Below, one piece after another: positions 52,601 to 60,494 of a stretch of 64,000 nucleotides of DNA. The DNA is taken from positions 6,324,001 through 6,388,000 of the forward strand of contig NZ_CP034689.1 of NCBI RefSeq assembly GCF_003994415.1, read 5' to 3'. A program made the position numbers and the translations under genes. The notes under the pieces are model-generated. The model did not search any database. It was not told the DNA's origin and saw only the letters and a list, made by a program, of their open reading frames with translations. The stretch's first letter is position 1. Each line of letters starts with the position of its first letter. This stretch comes from Achromobacter spanius. Its GTDB lineage: Bacteria > Pseudomonadota > Gammaproteobacteria > Burkholderiales > Burkholderiaceae_B.

Positions 52601-53161
52601 TCAGGCGGAGGAGGATTCGGCGTCATCGGCGCCGCGCTGCGGCAGGTGCAAGACCCAGCCCGCCAGCGGCCACAAGGCGGCCGTGATGGCCACGCTGATG
52701 CACCAGTCCCAGCCCGGCCACTTGCCCGCCAGCCAGGCATGGATGATCTGCGTCAGGAAACGGGCGACGAAGAACACAGGCAGCATGTGCATCGCCTGGC
52801 TCCAGAGGTCAAACCGTTGCAGTCGGCGGTGCAGCACCACGGCGCCATAGGCAACCAGCGTGTAGGACAAGGCGTGCTCGCCGAGCAAGCCGGCGTCGTG
52901 CACATCCATCAGCAAGCCGAAAAAGAACGCGGTGAAGAGACCAACGCGGCGCGGTTCATGCACGCACCAGAAGGCGATGATCAGCACCAGCACGTCGGGC
53001 GCGCCCTGCCACAGCCGCCACGGCAGCAAGGACACCAGCCACACCAGCAACAATGTTCCCCAGACGAACACACCATGCGCCGGCCCGGAAAGCCGGTCGG
53101 GATGCACGTTGCTGGGCGTTCCCAGGCGGCGCCTGGGCGGCGATTGGTTAGTCCGATCCAC
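52601..53161 (-). CDS. mreD: Rod shape-determining protein MreD
   Basis: A 186-residue membrane protein with five to six helices. The start is a GTG at 53161: it lies inside the end of mreC (14-base overlap) but is preceded at eight bases by a perfect AGGAGGT ribosome site, whereas no ATG fits. The first ~45 residues are hydrophilic and Pro/Arg-rich, longer than in Escherichia coli MreD. The core contains GAPDVLVLIIAFWCVHEPRRVG and FFFGLLMDVHDAGLLGEHALSY. MreD stabilises the MreC-RodA-PBP2 complex. Confidence 0.92.
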   Translation of the reverse strand: MDRTNQSPPRRRLGTPSNVHPDRLSGPAHGVFVWGTLLLVWLVSLLPWRLWQGAPDVLVLIIAFWCVHEPRRVGLFTAFFFGLLMDVHDAGLLGEHALSYTLVAYGAVVLHRRLQRFDLWSQAMHMLPVFFVARFLTQIIHAWLAGKWPGWDWCISVAITAALWPLAGWVLHLPQRGADDAESSSA

Positions 53162-54031
53162 CGGAATCGACCTCCTGACGGTTGGACTCGGCGCGGGCCA
53201 CATCCACCTGCAAAACCAGGAAGTGGCGATAGCGTTCGGGATGGGCCAACGGTTCACATACGGCGCGGGCGAACCCCGACGCGGTGTCGCGTTCGACCGA
53301 AGTCACTTTGGCCACGGGCAGGCCGGCGGGAAACAGGCCGCCCACGCCGCTGGTGACGATAGTATCGCCTTCCTTGATGTCGGCATTGGCGGCAAGGTAA
53401 CGAACTTCCATCTTGCCCGGCGAATTTCCGCCGAACGCGATCAGGCGCAGGCCGTTGCGCAGCAATTGCACGGGAATGGACACCTGCTCGTCGGTAACCA
53501 GGGCGGCTTCGGCCGTCATCGGCGTCACGCGCACGATCTGGCCGACCACGCCGCCTTCGTCGATGACCGGCATGCCCGGCGCCAGGCCGGCCTTGCTGCC
53601 CTTGTTGAACACCAGCCGTTGCGTGAAGGCGTTGGTGGGTTCGTACATGACCTCGACCACCACGGCCGATTGCGCCACGGTATCGGTCACGCCAAGCAAG
53701 CGGCGTAATTGCGCGTTTTCGGCGGCCAGTTGCGCAGCGTGCGACGCCACCTGGGCCAGCTCGATGCGCTGGCGCTGCAAGGCTTCGTTTTCACTGCGGA
53801 TGAGGTTGGCCGCGTTGACCCATTCGTTGACCTGCTGGACCAGATCGCGCGGCGCCATGACGGCGCGCTGAAAGGGATACAGCGCCACGGCAATCGTCCG
53901 GCGCGCGGGTTCCAGCATGCGCCATTGGGAATCCATGACGATCAAGGCCAACGCAAGGACGACCAGAACGACCAGCCGCACCTCGGCAGGTGGGCCGCGC
54001 CTGAATAGGGGGGGGTCCCTTGTCGTTGCAT
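53148..54031 (-). CDS. mreC: Rod shape-determining protein MreC, start region apparently frameshifted
   Basis: A periplasmic scaffold that activates PBP2-RodA. The body reads MDSQWRMLEPARRTIAVALYPFQRAVMAPRD, then a coiled coil (SENEALQRQRIELAQ) and two beta-barrels. In the sequence as given the longest valid frame starts at GTG 53981 (277 residues). However, the same frame upstream reads PPLFRRGPPAEVRL, the family N-terminus, and an ATG at 54031 (MQRQGTPP...) would join it if the run of eight G at 54008-54015 had nine. I therefore think the gene starts at 54031 (294 residues) with a one-base loss. Overlaps mreD. Confidence 0.75.
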
Positions 54032-54115
54032 GAATCTCAGCCCGGACGCCCGCGTCCGTAGCCCCCGCAGCGGCCGGAGCCGAAAAAAAGCGGGGCTCCG
54101 GGCTGGCGGGCGGTA

Positions 54116-55159
54116 TTAGTCGTTGATGAAGATGGCGCCCAGTTTCTCAAGGTGTTCCAGCGCCTCGCCGCAGCCCCGCACAACGCAGGTCAGGGGATCG
54201 TCGGCCACCACGACGGGCAAACCGGTTTCTTCCTGGAGCAGGCGATCAAGATCGCGCAGCAGCGCGCCGCCACCGGTCAGGGCAATGCCCTTGTCGGTGA
54301 TGTCGGCACCGAGTTCGGGCGGGGTTTGCTCAAGCGCGATCTTCACGGCGGACACGATCTGGTTCAGCGGATCGGTCAGCGATTCCAGGATCTCGTTGGA
54401 CGAGACCGTGAAGCTGCGCGGCACGCCTTCAGCCAGATTGCGGCCCTTGACTTCGATCTCGCGAACTTCGGAACCCGGGAATGCGGAACCGATTTCCTTC
54501 TTGATCAATTCAGCCGTGGGTTCACCGATCAGCATGCCGTAGTTGCGACGGATGTAGTTGACGATGGCCTCGTCGAACTTGTCGCCGCCGACGCGCACGG
54601 AACCCTTGTAGACCATGCCGCCCAGCGAGATGACCGCCACTTCCGTGGTGCCGCCGCCGATGTCGACAACCATGGAACCGCTGGCATCGGACACGGCCAG
54701 GCCGGCGCCGATGGCCGCGGCCATGGGTTCTTCGATCAGGAAGACGTGGGACGCGCCCGCGCCCAAGGCCGATTCGCGGATGGCGCGGCGCTCAACCTGG
54801 GTGGAACCGCAAGGCACGCAGACGATGATCCGCGGGCTGGGCGCCAGCATGTTGCGGGGGTGCACCATGCGAATGAACTGCTTGAGCATCTGTTCGGTGA
54901 CCGTGAAGTCGGCGATAACGCCGTCCTTCATGGGCCGGATGGCCTCGATGTTGCCGGGAACTCGGCCGAGCATCTGCTTGGCTTCGTGGCCGACGGCCTG
55001 GATGATCTTTTTGCCGTGAGGCCCGCCTTCATGACGGATTGCGACCACGGAGGGCTCATCGAGCACAATGCCCTTGCCGCGGACGTAAATCAGCGTATTG
55101 GCGGTACCGAGGTCAATCGCCATATCGCTGGAAAAATAACTGCGCAGGAATCCGAACAT
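54116..55159 (-). CDS. mreB: Rod shape-determining protein MreB
   Basis: A 347-residue actin homologue that forms filaments under the inner membrane and guides cell-wall synthesis along the sidewall. The ATP-binding motifs are intact: AIDLGTANTLIYVRGKG (phosphate 1), VVDIGGGTTEVAVISLGG (phosphate 2) and ALTGGGALLRDLDRLL (adenosine). The N-terminal amphipathic stretch MFGFLRSYFSSD is present. First gene of mreB-mreC-mreD-mrdA-rodA. An 84-base gap to mreC contains a CCGGAGCC/GGCTCCGG hairpin (54074-54101) that may reduce read-through. Confidence 0.97.
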   Translation of the reverse strand: MFGFLRSYFSSDMAIDLGTANTLIYVRGKGIVLDEPSVVAIRHEGGPHGKKIIQAVGHEAKQMLGRVPGNIEAIRPMKDGVIADFTVTEQMLKQFIRMVHPRNMLAPSPRIIVCVPCGSTQVERRAIRESALGAGASHVFLIEEPMAAAIGAGLAVSDASGSMVVDIGGGTTEVAVISLGGMVYKGSVRVGGDKFDEAIVNYIRRNYGMLIGEPTAELIKKEIGSAFPGSEVREIEVKGRNLAEGVPRSFTVSSNEILESLTDPLNQIVSAVKIALEQTPPELGADITDKGIALTGGGALLRDLDRLLQEETGLPVVVADDPLTCVVRGCGEALEHLEKLGAIFIND

Positions 55160-55386
55160 GGGAGCTCAGCTAAATTCTGGGGGGAATTGGGTTCATGCCG
55201 GGGGGCGTATGGCCCGAAAAAGGTCGGGTCCGCCTGTCATCACGGCGATTAAACCGTGAATCATAACTTATAATTTCACCGGAAATAGCGCATAAATGCA
55301 GGCTATTCAAGCTTTGTAACGGGTTTGGCGCATGCATACTGCCCAGTCCCGCCCTTCGGCCTTCGCTTATCGATTTTGCAATCCCT
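55160..55386. promoter_or_regulatory. Divergent mreB/gatC promoter region
   Basis: A 227-base gap. The AT-rich centre (55245-55320) contains TATAAT at 55269-55274 without a good -35. For gatC, TTGTAA (55314-55319) with TACTGC (55337-55342, spacer 17) is a weak candidate. A rightward leader of about 45 bases would result. mreB promoter not resolved. Confidence 0.35.
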
Positions 55387-55695
55387 ATGGCGCTTAATGA
55401 CACAGATGTGGCCCGCATTGCCCGGCTGGCCAGGATCGAACTGACTCCCGACCAGCGCACGCTTGCGCAGGCGGAGCTTAACGGCATTCTCCACTTGATA
55501 GAACGGCTTCAGTCCGTCGACACCCAGGGCGTCGAACCGCTGGCCCACCCGCTGTCCGCCCATGAGGACATTGTGCTGCGCCTGCGTGAAGACGCCGTGA
55601 CGGAGACCAGCTCGGAAGCGCGCCGCGAAGCGCTGCTGGCCAATGCCCCCGACGCCCAGGAAGGCTTGTTCCTGGTCCCCAAAGTCCTCGACTAA
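55387..55695 (+). CDS. gatC: Aspartyl/glutamyl-tRNA amidotransferase subunit C
   Basis: A 102-residue subunit that wraps around GatA and stabilises the GatCAB amidotransferase. Motifs DVARIARLARIELTPDQ and LIERLQSVDTQGVEPLAHP are typical. GatCAB converts Glu-tRNAGln or Asp-tRNAAsn to the amidated forms when the cognate synthetase is absent. It starts the gatC-gatA-gatB order, three bases before gatA. Confidence 0.95.
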   Translation: MALNDTDVARIARLARIELTPDQRTLAQAELNGILHLIERLQSVDTQGVEPLAHPLSAHEDIVLRLREDAVTETSSEARREALLANAPDAQEGLFLVPKVLD

Positions 55696-55698
55696 GCC

Positions 55699-57225
55699 AT
55701 GACAAAACCTGCCTTGCATACCCAATTCGAGGGGATCGCCGCCTTGCGCGCGGCCCTCGCCCAACGCCAGGTCAGCGCCGTTGAACTGGCGCAAAGCGCC
55801 TTGGCGGCCGCCGATGCGGCCAGCGGCCTGAATTGCTTTTTACATATTGACGCTGAATTGACGCTGGCCCAGGCCCGCGCCGCCGACGCCGCCCTGGCCG
55901 ACGGTTCGGCCGGCCCCTTGGCCGGCGTGCCCATCGCCCACAAAGACGCTTTCGTGACTCGCGGCTGGCGTACCACCGCGGGCAGCAAGATGCTGGACGG
56001 CTACGTCAGCCCATTCGACGCCACCGTCGTCGAGCGCCTGGGTTCGGCCGGCGCCGTGTCGGTCGGCAAGCTCAACTGCGACGAATTCGCCATGGGCTCC
56101 GGCAACGAAAATTCCGCCTACGGCGTCGTGAAGAACCCCTGGGATCACGCCGCCGTTCCGGGCGGGTCGTCGGGTGGCTCCGCAGCCGCGGTCGCCGCTC
56201 GTCTGGTGGCGGCCACCACCGGCACCGACACCGGCGGCTCAGTGCGCCAGCCCGCTGCTCTGTGCGGCGTCAGCGGCATCAAGCCCACTTACGGCACCGT
56301 GTCGCGCTATGGCATGGTGGCTTTCGGGTCCAGCCTGGACCAGGCCGGCCCCTTGGCGCAAAGCAGCCGCGACCTGCTTGAACTGCTGGACGTCATCAGC
56401 GGCTTTGACCCGCGCGACGCCACCAGCCTTGAAAAGTGCGATGGCGCCGTGAACGAACCCGGCCGCGTCCGTCGCGACTTCGACGCCGCGCAAGGAAAGT
56501 TCGACGCCGCCGGCAGCCAGCCCCTGAAGGGCCTGCGCATCGGCGTGCCGGAAGAATATTTCGGCGCCGGCCTGGCAGCCGATGTAGCCGCCGCGGTGGA
56601 AGCCGCGCTGGCACAGTTCGAAGCGCTGGGCGCCGTGCGAGTGCCCGTGTCGCTGCCGCGCACGGAACTGGCCATCCCGGCTTATTACGTCATCGCGCCG
56701 GCGGAGGCGTCCAGCAACCTGGCCCGCTACGACGGCGTGCGCTACGGCCACCGCACTGAACAGTACGGCGACCTGAACGAGATGATCAGCCGCTCGCGCG
56801 CCGAAGGCTTCGGCGACGAGGTCAAGCGCCGCATCCTGATCGGCACCTACGTGCTGTCCCACGGTTACTACGACGCCTATTATTTACAGGCACAACGTCT
56901 GCGCCGCCTGATCGCGCAAGATTTCCAGCGCGCCTATGCCGGCCAATGCGACGTCATCATGGGCCCGGTCACGCCGTCGGTCGCCAAGAACATCGGCGAC
57001 AACCGCGACGACCCCACCGCCGACTGGCTGGCCGACGTCTACACGCTGGGCGTGAGCCTGGCCGGCCTGCCTGCCATGTCGATCCCCTGCGGCTTTGGCG
57101 GCGACAACGGCAAGCGTCCTGTCGGCCTGCAAATCATCGGCAACTACTTCGATGAAGGCAGGCTGCTGGCCATCGCCGACCGCTACCAACAAGTAACGGA
57201 CTGGCACAAGCGGTCCCCGCTGTGA
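55699..57225 (+). CDS. gatA: Aspartyl/glutamyl-tRNA amidotransferase subunit A
   Basis: A 508-residue amidase-signature enzyme that releases ammonia from glutamine. The Ser-cisSer-Lys triad is recognisable as Lys82 (AHKDAF), Ser157 (PGGSSGGS) and Ser181 (TDTGGSVRQPA), at the same spacing as in structurally known GatA. C-terminal segments YVLSHGYYDAYYLQAQRLR and LAGLPAMSIPCGF are conserved. It follows gatC by three bases; the gap to gatB is 113 bases and is filled by a GC-rich repeat. Confidence 0.97.
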   Translation: MTKPALHTQFEGIAALRAALAQRQVSAVELAQSALAAADAASGLNCFLHIDAELTLAQARAADAALADGSAGPLAGVPIAHKDAFVTRGWRTTAGSKMLDGYVSPFDATVVERLGSAGAVSVGKLNCDEFAMGSGNENSAYGVVKNPWDHAAVPGGSSGGSAAAVAARLVAATTGTDTGGSVRQPAALCGVSGIKPTYGTVSRYGMVAFGSSLDQAGPLAQSSRDLLELLDVISGFDPRDATSLEKCDGAVNEPGRVRRDFDAAQGKFDAAGSQPLKGLRIGVPEEYFGAGLAADVAAAVEAALAQFEALGAVRVPVSLPRTELAIPAYYVIAPAEASSNLARYDGVRYGHRTEQYGDLNEMISRSRAEGFGDEVKRRILIGTYVLSHGYYDAYYLQAQRLRRLIAQDFQRAYAGQCDVIMGPVTPSVAKNIGDNRDDPTADWLADVYTLGVSLAGLPAMSIPCGFGGDNGKRPVGLQIIGNYFDEGRLLAIADRYQQVTDWHKRSPL

Positions 57226-57227
57226 TG

Positions 57228-57303
57228 ATGCCCCGACGCTCTCTTCGCTTGCTGGCCCCAAAGGGGGCCGCCAGCGCTTGGGGCGGCCCGGCGCCGCTGG
57301 CAT
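57228..57303. repeat. GC-rich palindromic repeat between gatA and gatB
   Basis: Contains CTCTTCGCTTGCTGGCCCC, AAAGGGGGCCGCCAGCGC and TTGGGGCGGCCCGGCG; CTGGCCCC (57252-57259) pairs with GGGGGCC...CCAG (57263-57274). This phrase is one I recognise from intergenic regions of many Alcaligenaceae and Burkholderiales genomes, so it is probably a dispersed element and not gat-specific. It may also act as a processing or attenuation hairpin inside the operon. Confidence 0.55.
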
Positions 57304-57338
57304 CACAGCCGCGGCACTACTGATTGGAACTACAGATA

Positions 57339-58796
57339 ATGAACTGGGAAATCGTCATCGGCCTGGAAACGCACACCCAGCTTTCCACCGACTCCAAGAT
57401 TTTTTCGGGCAGCAGCACGCAATTCGGCGCGGCGCCCAACACGCATGCCAATGAAGTGGACCTGGCCTTGCCGGGCAGCCTGCCGGTCATGAACCGGGGC
57501 GCGGCTGAACGCGCCATCCGCTTCGGGCTGGCCGTGGGCGCCACCATCGCGCCGCGTTCGGTCTTTGCGCGCAAGAACTACTTCTACCCCGACCTGCCCA
57601 AGGGCTACCAGATCAGCCAGTACGAACTGCCCGTCGTCGTGGGTGGATCGTTGTCGTTCTTCGTCGGCGAAGAAGAAAAGACCGTCAACCTGACGCGCGC
57701 CCACCTGGAAGAAGACGCCGGCAAATCGCTGCACGACGACTTCACGCTGGCCAACGGCTCGCCCGCCAGCGGCATCGACCTGAACCGCGCCGGCACCCCG
57801 CTGCTGGAAATCGTGACCGAGCCCGAAATGCGCTCCGCCGCCGAAGCCGTGGCCTACGCTCGCGCGCTGCACAGCCTGGTCGTGTGGCTGGGCATTTGCG
57901 ACGGCAACATGCAGGAAGGTTCGTTCCGCTGCGACGCCAACGTGTCCGTGCGTCCGGTCGGCCAGAAGGAATTCGGCACCCGCACCGAAATCAAGAACGT
58001 CAACTCGTTCCGCTTCCTGGAACGCGCCATCGTCTACGAAGCACGCCGCCAGATCGAACTGATCGAAGACGGCGGCACGGTCGTGCAGGAAACCCGTCTG
58101 TACGACGCCGACCGCGACGAAACCCGCAGCATGCGCAGCAAGGAAGACGCGCACGACTACCGCTACTTCCCCGACCCCGACCTGCCCACGCTGGTGATCT
58201 CCAGCGCCTGGGTCGATGAAGTGCGCGCCGCCATGCCCGAACTGCCGGCCGCGCAACGCGCCCGCTTCGAATCGGAATATGGCCTGCCCGCCTACGACGC
58301 CGCCCAACTCACGGTCAGCCGCGATCTGGCCGCCTACTTCCAGGCGGTGGCGAATGCGCTGCCGGCGGGCCAGGCCAAGCTGGCCGCGAACTGGGTCATG
58401 GGCGAAGTGGCCGCCGCCTTGAACAAGGACGAAAAGAGCATCGCCGATTCGCCCGTACAAGCACCCGCGCTGGCCGCCCTGATCGGCCGCATCATCGACG
58501 GCACGATCTCCAACAAGATCGCGCGCGAAGTCTTCGGCGCCATGTGGGCCGGTGAAAACGGCGGCGACGCCGACGCCATCATCGACGCACGCGGCCTGAA
58601 GCAGATCAGCGACACGGGCGCCATCGGCGCCATGATCGACGACGTGCTGGCCGCCAACCCGGCCATCGTCGAAGAGTACCGGGCCGGCAAGCAAAAGGCG
58701 TTCAATTCGCTGGTGGGCCAGATCATGAAGGCCGCACGCGGCAAGGCCAACCCGCAGCAAGTGAACGACCTGCTCAAGGAAAAGCTGGGCGGCTGA
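57339..58796 (+). CDS. gatB: Aspartyl/glutamyl-tRNA amidotransferase subunit B
   Basis: A 485-residue subunit that binds tRNA, activates the acyl group and uses ammonia from GatA. The ATG at 57339 gives MNWEIVIGLETHTQL, the canonical start, with GGAAC as ribosome site; a TTG five codons earlier is unlikely. Motifs PDLPKGYQISQYELP, LNRAGTPLLEIVTEPEM and the DYRYFPDPDLP signature are present. The C-terminal YqeY-like tail ends KANPQQVNDLLKEKLGG. A terminator follows. Confidence 0.97.
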   Translation: MNWEIVIGLETHTQLSTDSKIFSGSSTQFGAAPNTHANEVDLALPGSLPVMNRGAAERAIRFGLAVGATIAPRSVFARKNYFYPDLPKGYQISQYELPVVVGGSLSFFVGEEEKTVNLTRAHLEEDAGKSLHDDFTLANGSPASGIDLNRAGTPLLEIVTEPEMRSAAEAVAYARALHSLVVWLGICDGNMQEGSFRCDANVSVRPVGQKEFGTRTEIKNVNSFRFLERAIVYEARRQIELIEDGGTVVQETRLYDADRDETRSMRSKEDAHDYRYFPDPDLPTLVISSAWVDEVRAAMPELPAAQRARFESEYGLPAYDAAQLTVSRDLAAYFQAVANALPAGQAKLAANWVMGEVAAALNKDEKSIADSPVQAPALAALIGRIIDGTISNKIAREVFGAMWAGENGGDADAIIDARGLKQISDTGAIGAMIDDVLAANPAIVEEYRAGKQKAFNSLVGQIMKAARGKANPQQVNDLLKEKLGG

Positions 58797-58821
58797 TAGC
58801 CACGACAGGGATCAGTCCGAC

Positions 58822-58857
58822 AAAGGGCCGCGGCACATTGCCGCGGCCTTTTCTTTT
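58822..58857 (+). terminator. Terminator after gatB
   Basis: GGCCGCGGCA (58826-58835) pairs with TGCCGCGGCC (58839-58848), loop CAT, followed by TTTTCTTTT. Confidence 0.9.
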
Positions 58858-58859
58858 GC

Positions 58860-58898
58860 CAAGAATGGGGATGACCAATTCTTGATCGGAGATCCCCA
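58860..58898. promoter_or_regulatory. Interleaved inverted repeats, candidate autoregulatory operator of the toxin-antitoxin pair
   Basis: CAAGAAT (58860-58866) is inverted as ATTCTTG (58878-58884), and TGGGGAT (58866-58872) is inverted as ATCCCCA (58892-58898), the latter ending at the antitoxin ATG. Both are perfect 7-bp arms. This is where a toxin-antitoxin complex would be expected to bind. Confidence 0.55.
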
Positions 58899-59147
58899 AT
58901 GTCTGACTACATCGAAGTGCCGCAGGAAGCGGTTGCGGATTGCCTGGAAGCGCTGATTGTGGCGGCGCAAAATGGCGCGCGCATCGTGATCATGAAAGGC
59001 GGCAAGGCGCGGGCTTATATTCGGCCCGCGAACTCCGCAATGACCAAGGACGCCTATGACGCGCTCCTTGCTCTCAAACGCTTTCCTCGCGTGCCTGGCG
59101 TGCCAGACGAACAGTTGCTCGCCTGGATAAAGGAGGATCAACGATGA
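58899..59147 (+). CDS. Phd/YefM-like antitoxin of a type II toxin-antitoxin pair
   Basis: An 82-residue small protein (MSDYIEVPQEAVADCLEALI...). The GARIVIMKGGKARAYIRP stretch resembles the Phd/YefM-type beta region; the C-terminal half (LALKRFPRVPGVPDEQLLAWIKEDQR) is the likely toxin-binding tail. It overlaps the PIN-domain gene by four bases (ATGA), the usual antitoxin-first order. The precise antitoxin family is uncertain because the protein is short and diverged. Confidence 0.8.
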   Translation: MSDYIEVPQEAVADCLEALIVAAQNGARIVIMKGGKARAYIRPANSAMTKDAYDALLALKRFPRVPGVPDEQLLAWIKEDQR

Positions 59148-59602
59148 TCACGGTGCTGGATGCCTCCGTCGCCTTGGCTTGGCTTGCCGACCGCACCGAC
59201 GTCACCGAAGCCATGCTGGCACGCCATTTGTTCGAAGAAGTCGATCATTTCGATCTGCTGGTTCCTCAACACTGGCGAGTAGAAGTCGCCAACGGCATGC
59301 TACGGCTGCAACGCGCGCAACTCGTGTCGCCCGCTAAAGTCACCTTGTTCGCCAATCAGATTGAGGCCCTTGCCATAGAAAGCGACAAGGCGCACATCCC
59401 CCATCGCTGGGCCCACATCAGGCTGATTGCGTTGACGCACGCGTTGACGGCGTACGATGCGGCGTATGTTGAGTTGGCTATGCGCTCTGGCGGCTGCCTG
59501 GCCACGTTTGACCGCAAGTTGGCCGATGCCGCCAGCGCATGCGGTATTCCGATATTCGGGCAAGCGCATGGCATCGCGGAACCCATGGCGGCCTATGGCT
59601 AG
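59144..59602 (+). CDS. PIN-domain toxin, VapC type
   Basis: A 152-residue PIN-domain ribonuclease. The four acidic residues of the active site are Asp6 (VLDAS), Glu47 (WRVEVANG), Asp105 (AYDAAYVELA) and Asp123 (FDRKLADAA). Toxins of this group cut tRNA or rRNA when not held by the antitoxin. A near-perfect ribosome site (AAGGAGGATC) precedes the ATG, so toxin translation is strong and coupled to the antitoxin. It follows the gatB terminator and precedes convergent pyrE; no mobile element flanks it. Confidence 0.88.
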   Translation: MITVLDASVALAWLADRTDVTEAMLARHLFEEVDHFDLLVPQHWRVEVANGMLRLQRAQLVSPAKVTLFANQIEALAIESDKAHIPHRWAHIRLIALTHALTAYDAAYVELAMRSGGCLATFDRKLADAASACGIPIFGQAHGIAEPMAAYG

Positions 59603-59664
59603 CGAGGTAGCGCGCCGCGCCACCTCTCCCGCGACGGGTCGTTCGCGGCCTTAGGTTCACGGCC

Positions 59665-60363
59665 TTACTTCACCCCGTACTTCGTCCGATACGCCTGCAC
59701 CGCATCGCGGTTTTCCGCGAAAGACGCGTCGTCTTCCAGCAAGCCCATGATGTCCGACAGCGATGCAATCGCCACCACCGGAATGCCGTAGGTCTTGGCC
59801 ACGTCCTGCACCGCCGAATGCGGGGACAGCGCGTCATCCGGGCCCGCACGTTCCATGCGGTCCAGGGCGATCAGCACGGCGGCCGGCTCAGCGCCCGCGT
59901 TGCGGATGATTTCCACCGATTCGCGCACCGACGTGCCCGCCGTGATCACGTCGTCAATAATGACGACCTTGCCCTTGAGCGGCGCGCCGACCAGGGTGCC
60001 GCCTTCGCCGTGGTCCTTGGCTTCCTTGCGGTTGTAGGCGAACGGCACGTCGTTGCGGCCGTCCATCGCCGGGTGGCCCGCCAGCGCTACCGCCGTTGCG
60101 GTGGCCAACGGAATGCCCTTGTACGCCGGGCCGAACAGCATGTCGAACTGCACGCCGGAATCCAGCAGCGCCTGGGCATAGAACTGCGCCAGCTTGCCGA
60201 CCGCGCGGCCGCTGTTGAACAGGCCGGCATTGAAGAAGTAAGGGCTGATCCGACCTGATTTGACCTTGAAGCTGCCAAAGCGCAGCACGCCTTCATCAAG
60301 GGCGAAGCGGACGAATTCTTGCGGCGTGGCGGAAGTCGGGGTGGCGGGGGTGGCGGCGGGCAT
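59665..60363 (-). CDS. pyrE: Orotate phosphoribosyltransferase
   Basis: A 232-residue enzyme making orotidine 5'-phosphate from orotate and PRPP in pyrimidine synthesis. The PRPP motif is VVIIDDVITAGTS, the flexible loop FAYNRKEAKDHGEGG and the N-terminal hood FGSFKVKSGRISPYFFNAG. The ATG at 60363 was preferred over a TTG at 60387; the first ~15 residues are a Pro/Thr/Ala-rich extension. It is divergent from xth, a common pairing in betaproteobacteria. Confidence 0.96.
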   Translation of the reverse strand: MPAATPATPTSATPQEFVRFALDEGVLRFGSFKVKSGRISPYFFNAGLFNSGRAVGKLAQFYAQALLDSGVQFDMLFGPAYKGIPLATATAVALAGHPAMDGRNDVPFAYNRKEAKDHGEGGTLVGAPLKGKVVIIDDVITAGTSVRESVEIIRNAGAEPAAVLIALDRMERAGPDDALSPHSAVQDVAKTYGIPVVAIASLSDIMGLLEDDASFAENRDAVQAYRTKYGVK

Positions 60364-60494
60364 GCGAGTGGGTCCGGTGGATGGCAAACCCCCGCATTTT
60401 ATCCGTTGTCGGGGCTATTCCCTGCCCCCAACGCCGAGTCGGTTAAATTCCTTGCATTGTTCCGGCCCCAGGGCCGCTCTACAGGAGTTTCGCT

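Noticed and set aside
55303..55794. A 163-codon minus-strand frame over gatC
   Set aside because: It lies entirely opposite gatC and the start of gatA, has no ribosome site and shows a typical antisense composition.
58860..59602. Genomic island or mobile element carrying the toxin-antitoxin pair
   Set aside because: No integrase, insertion sequence, direct target repeats or tRNA end flank the pair, and composition is close to the surroundings.
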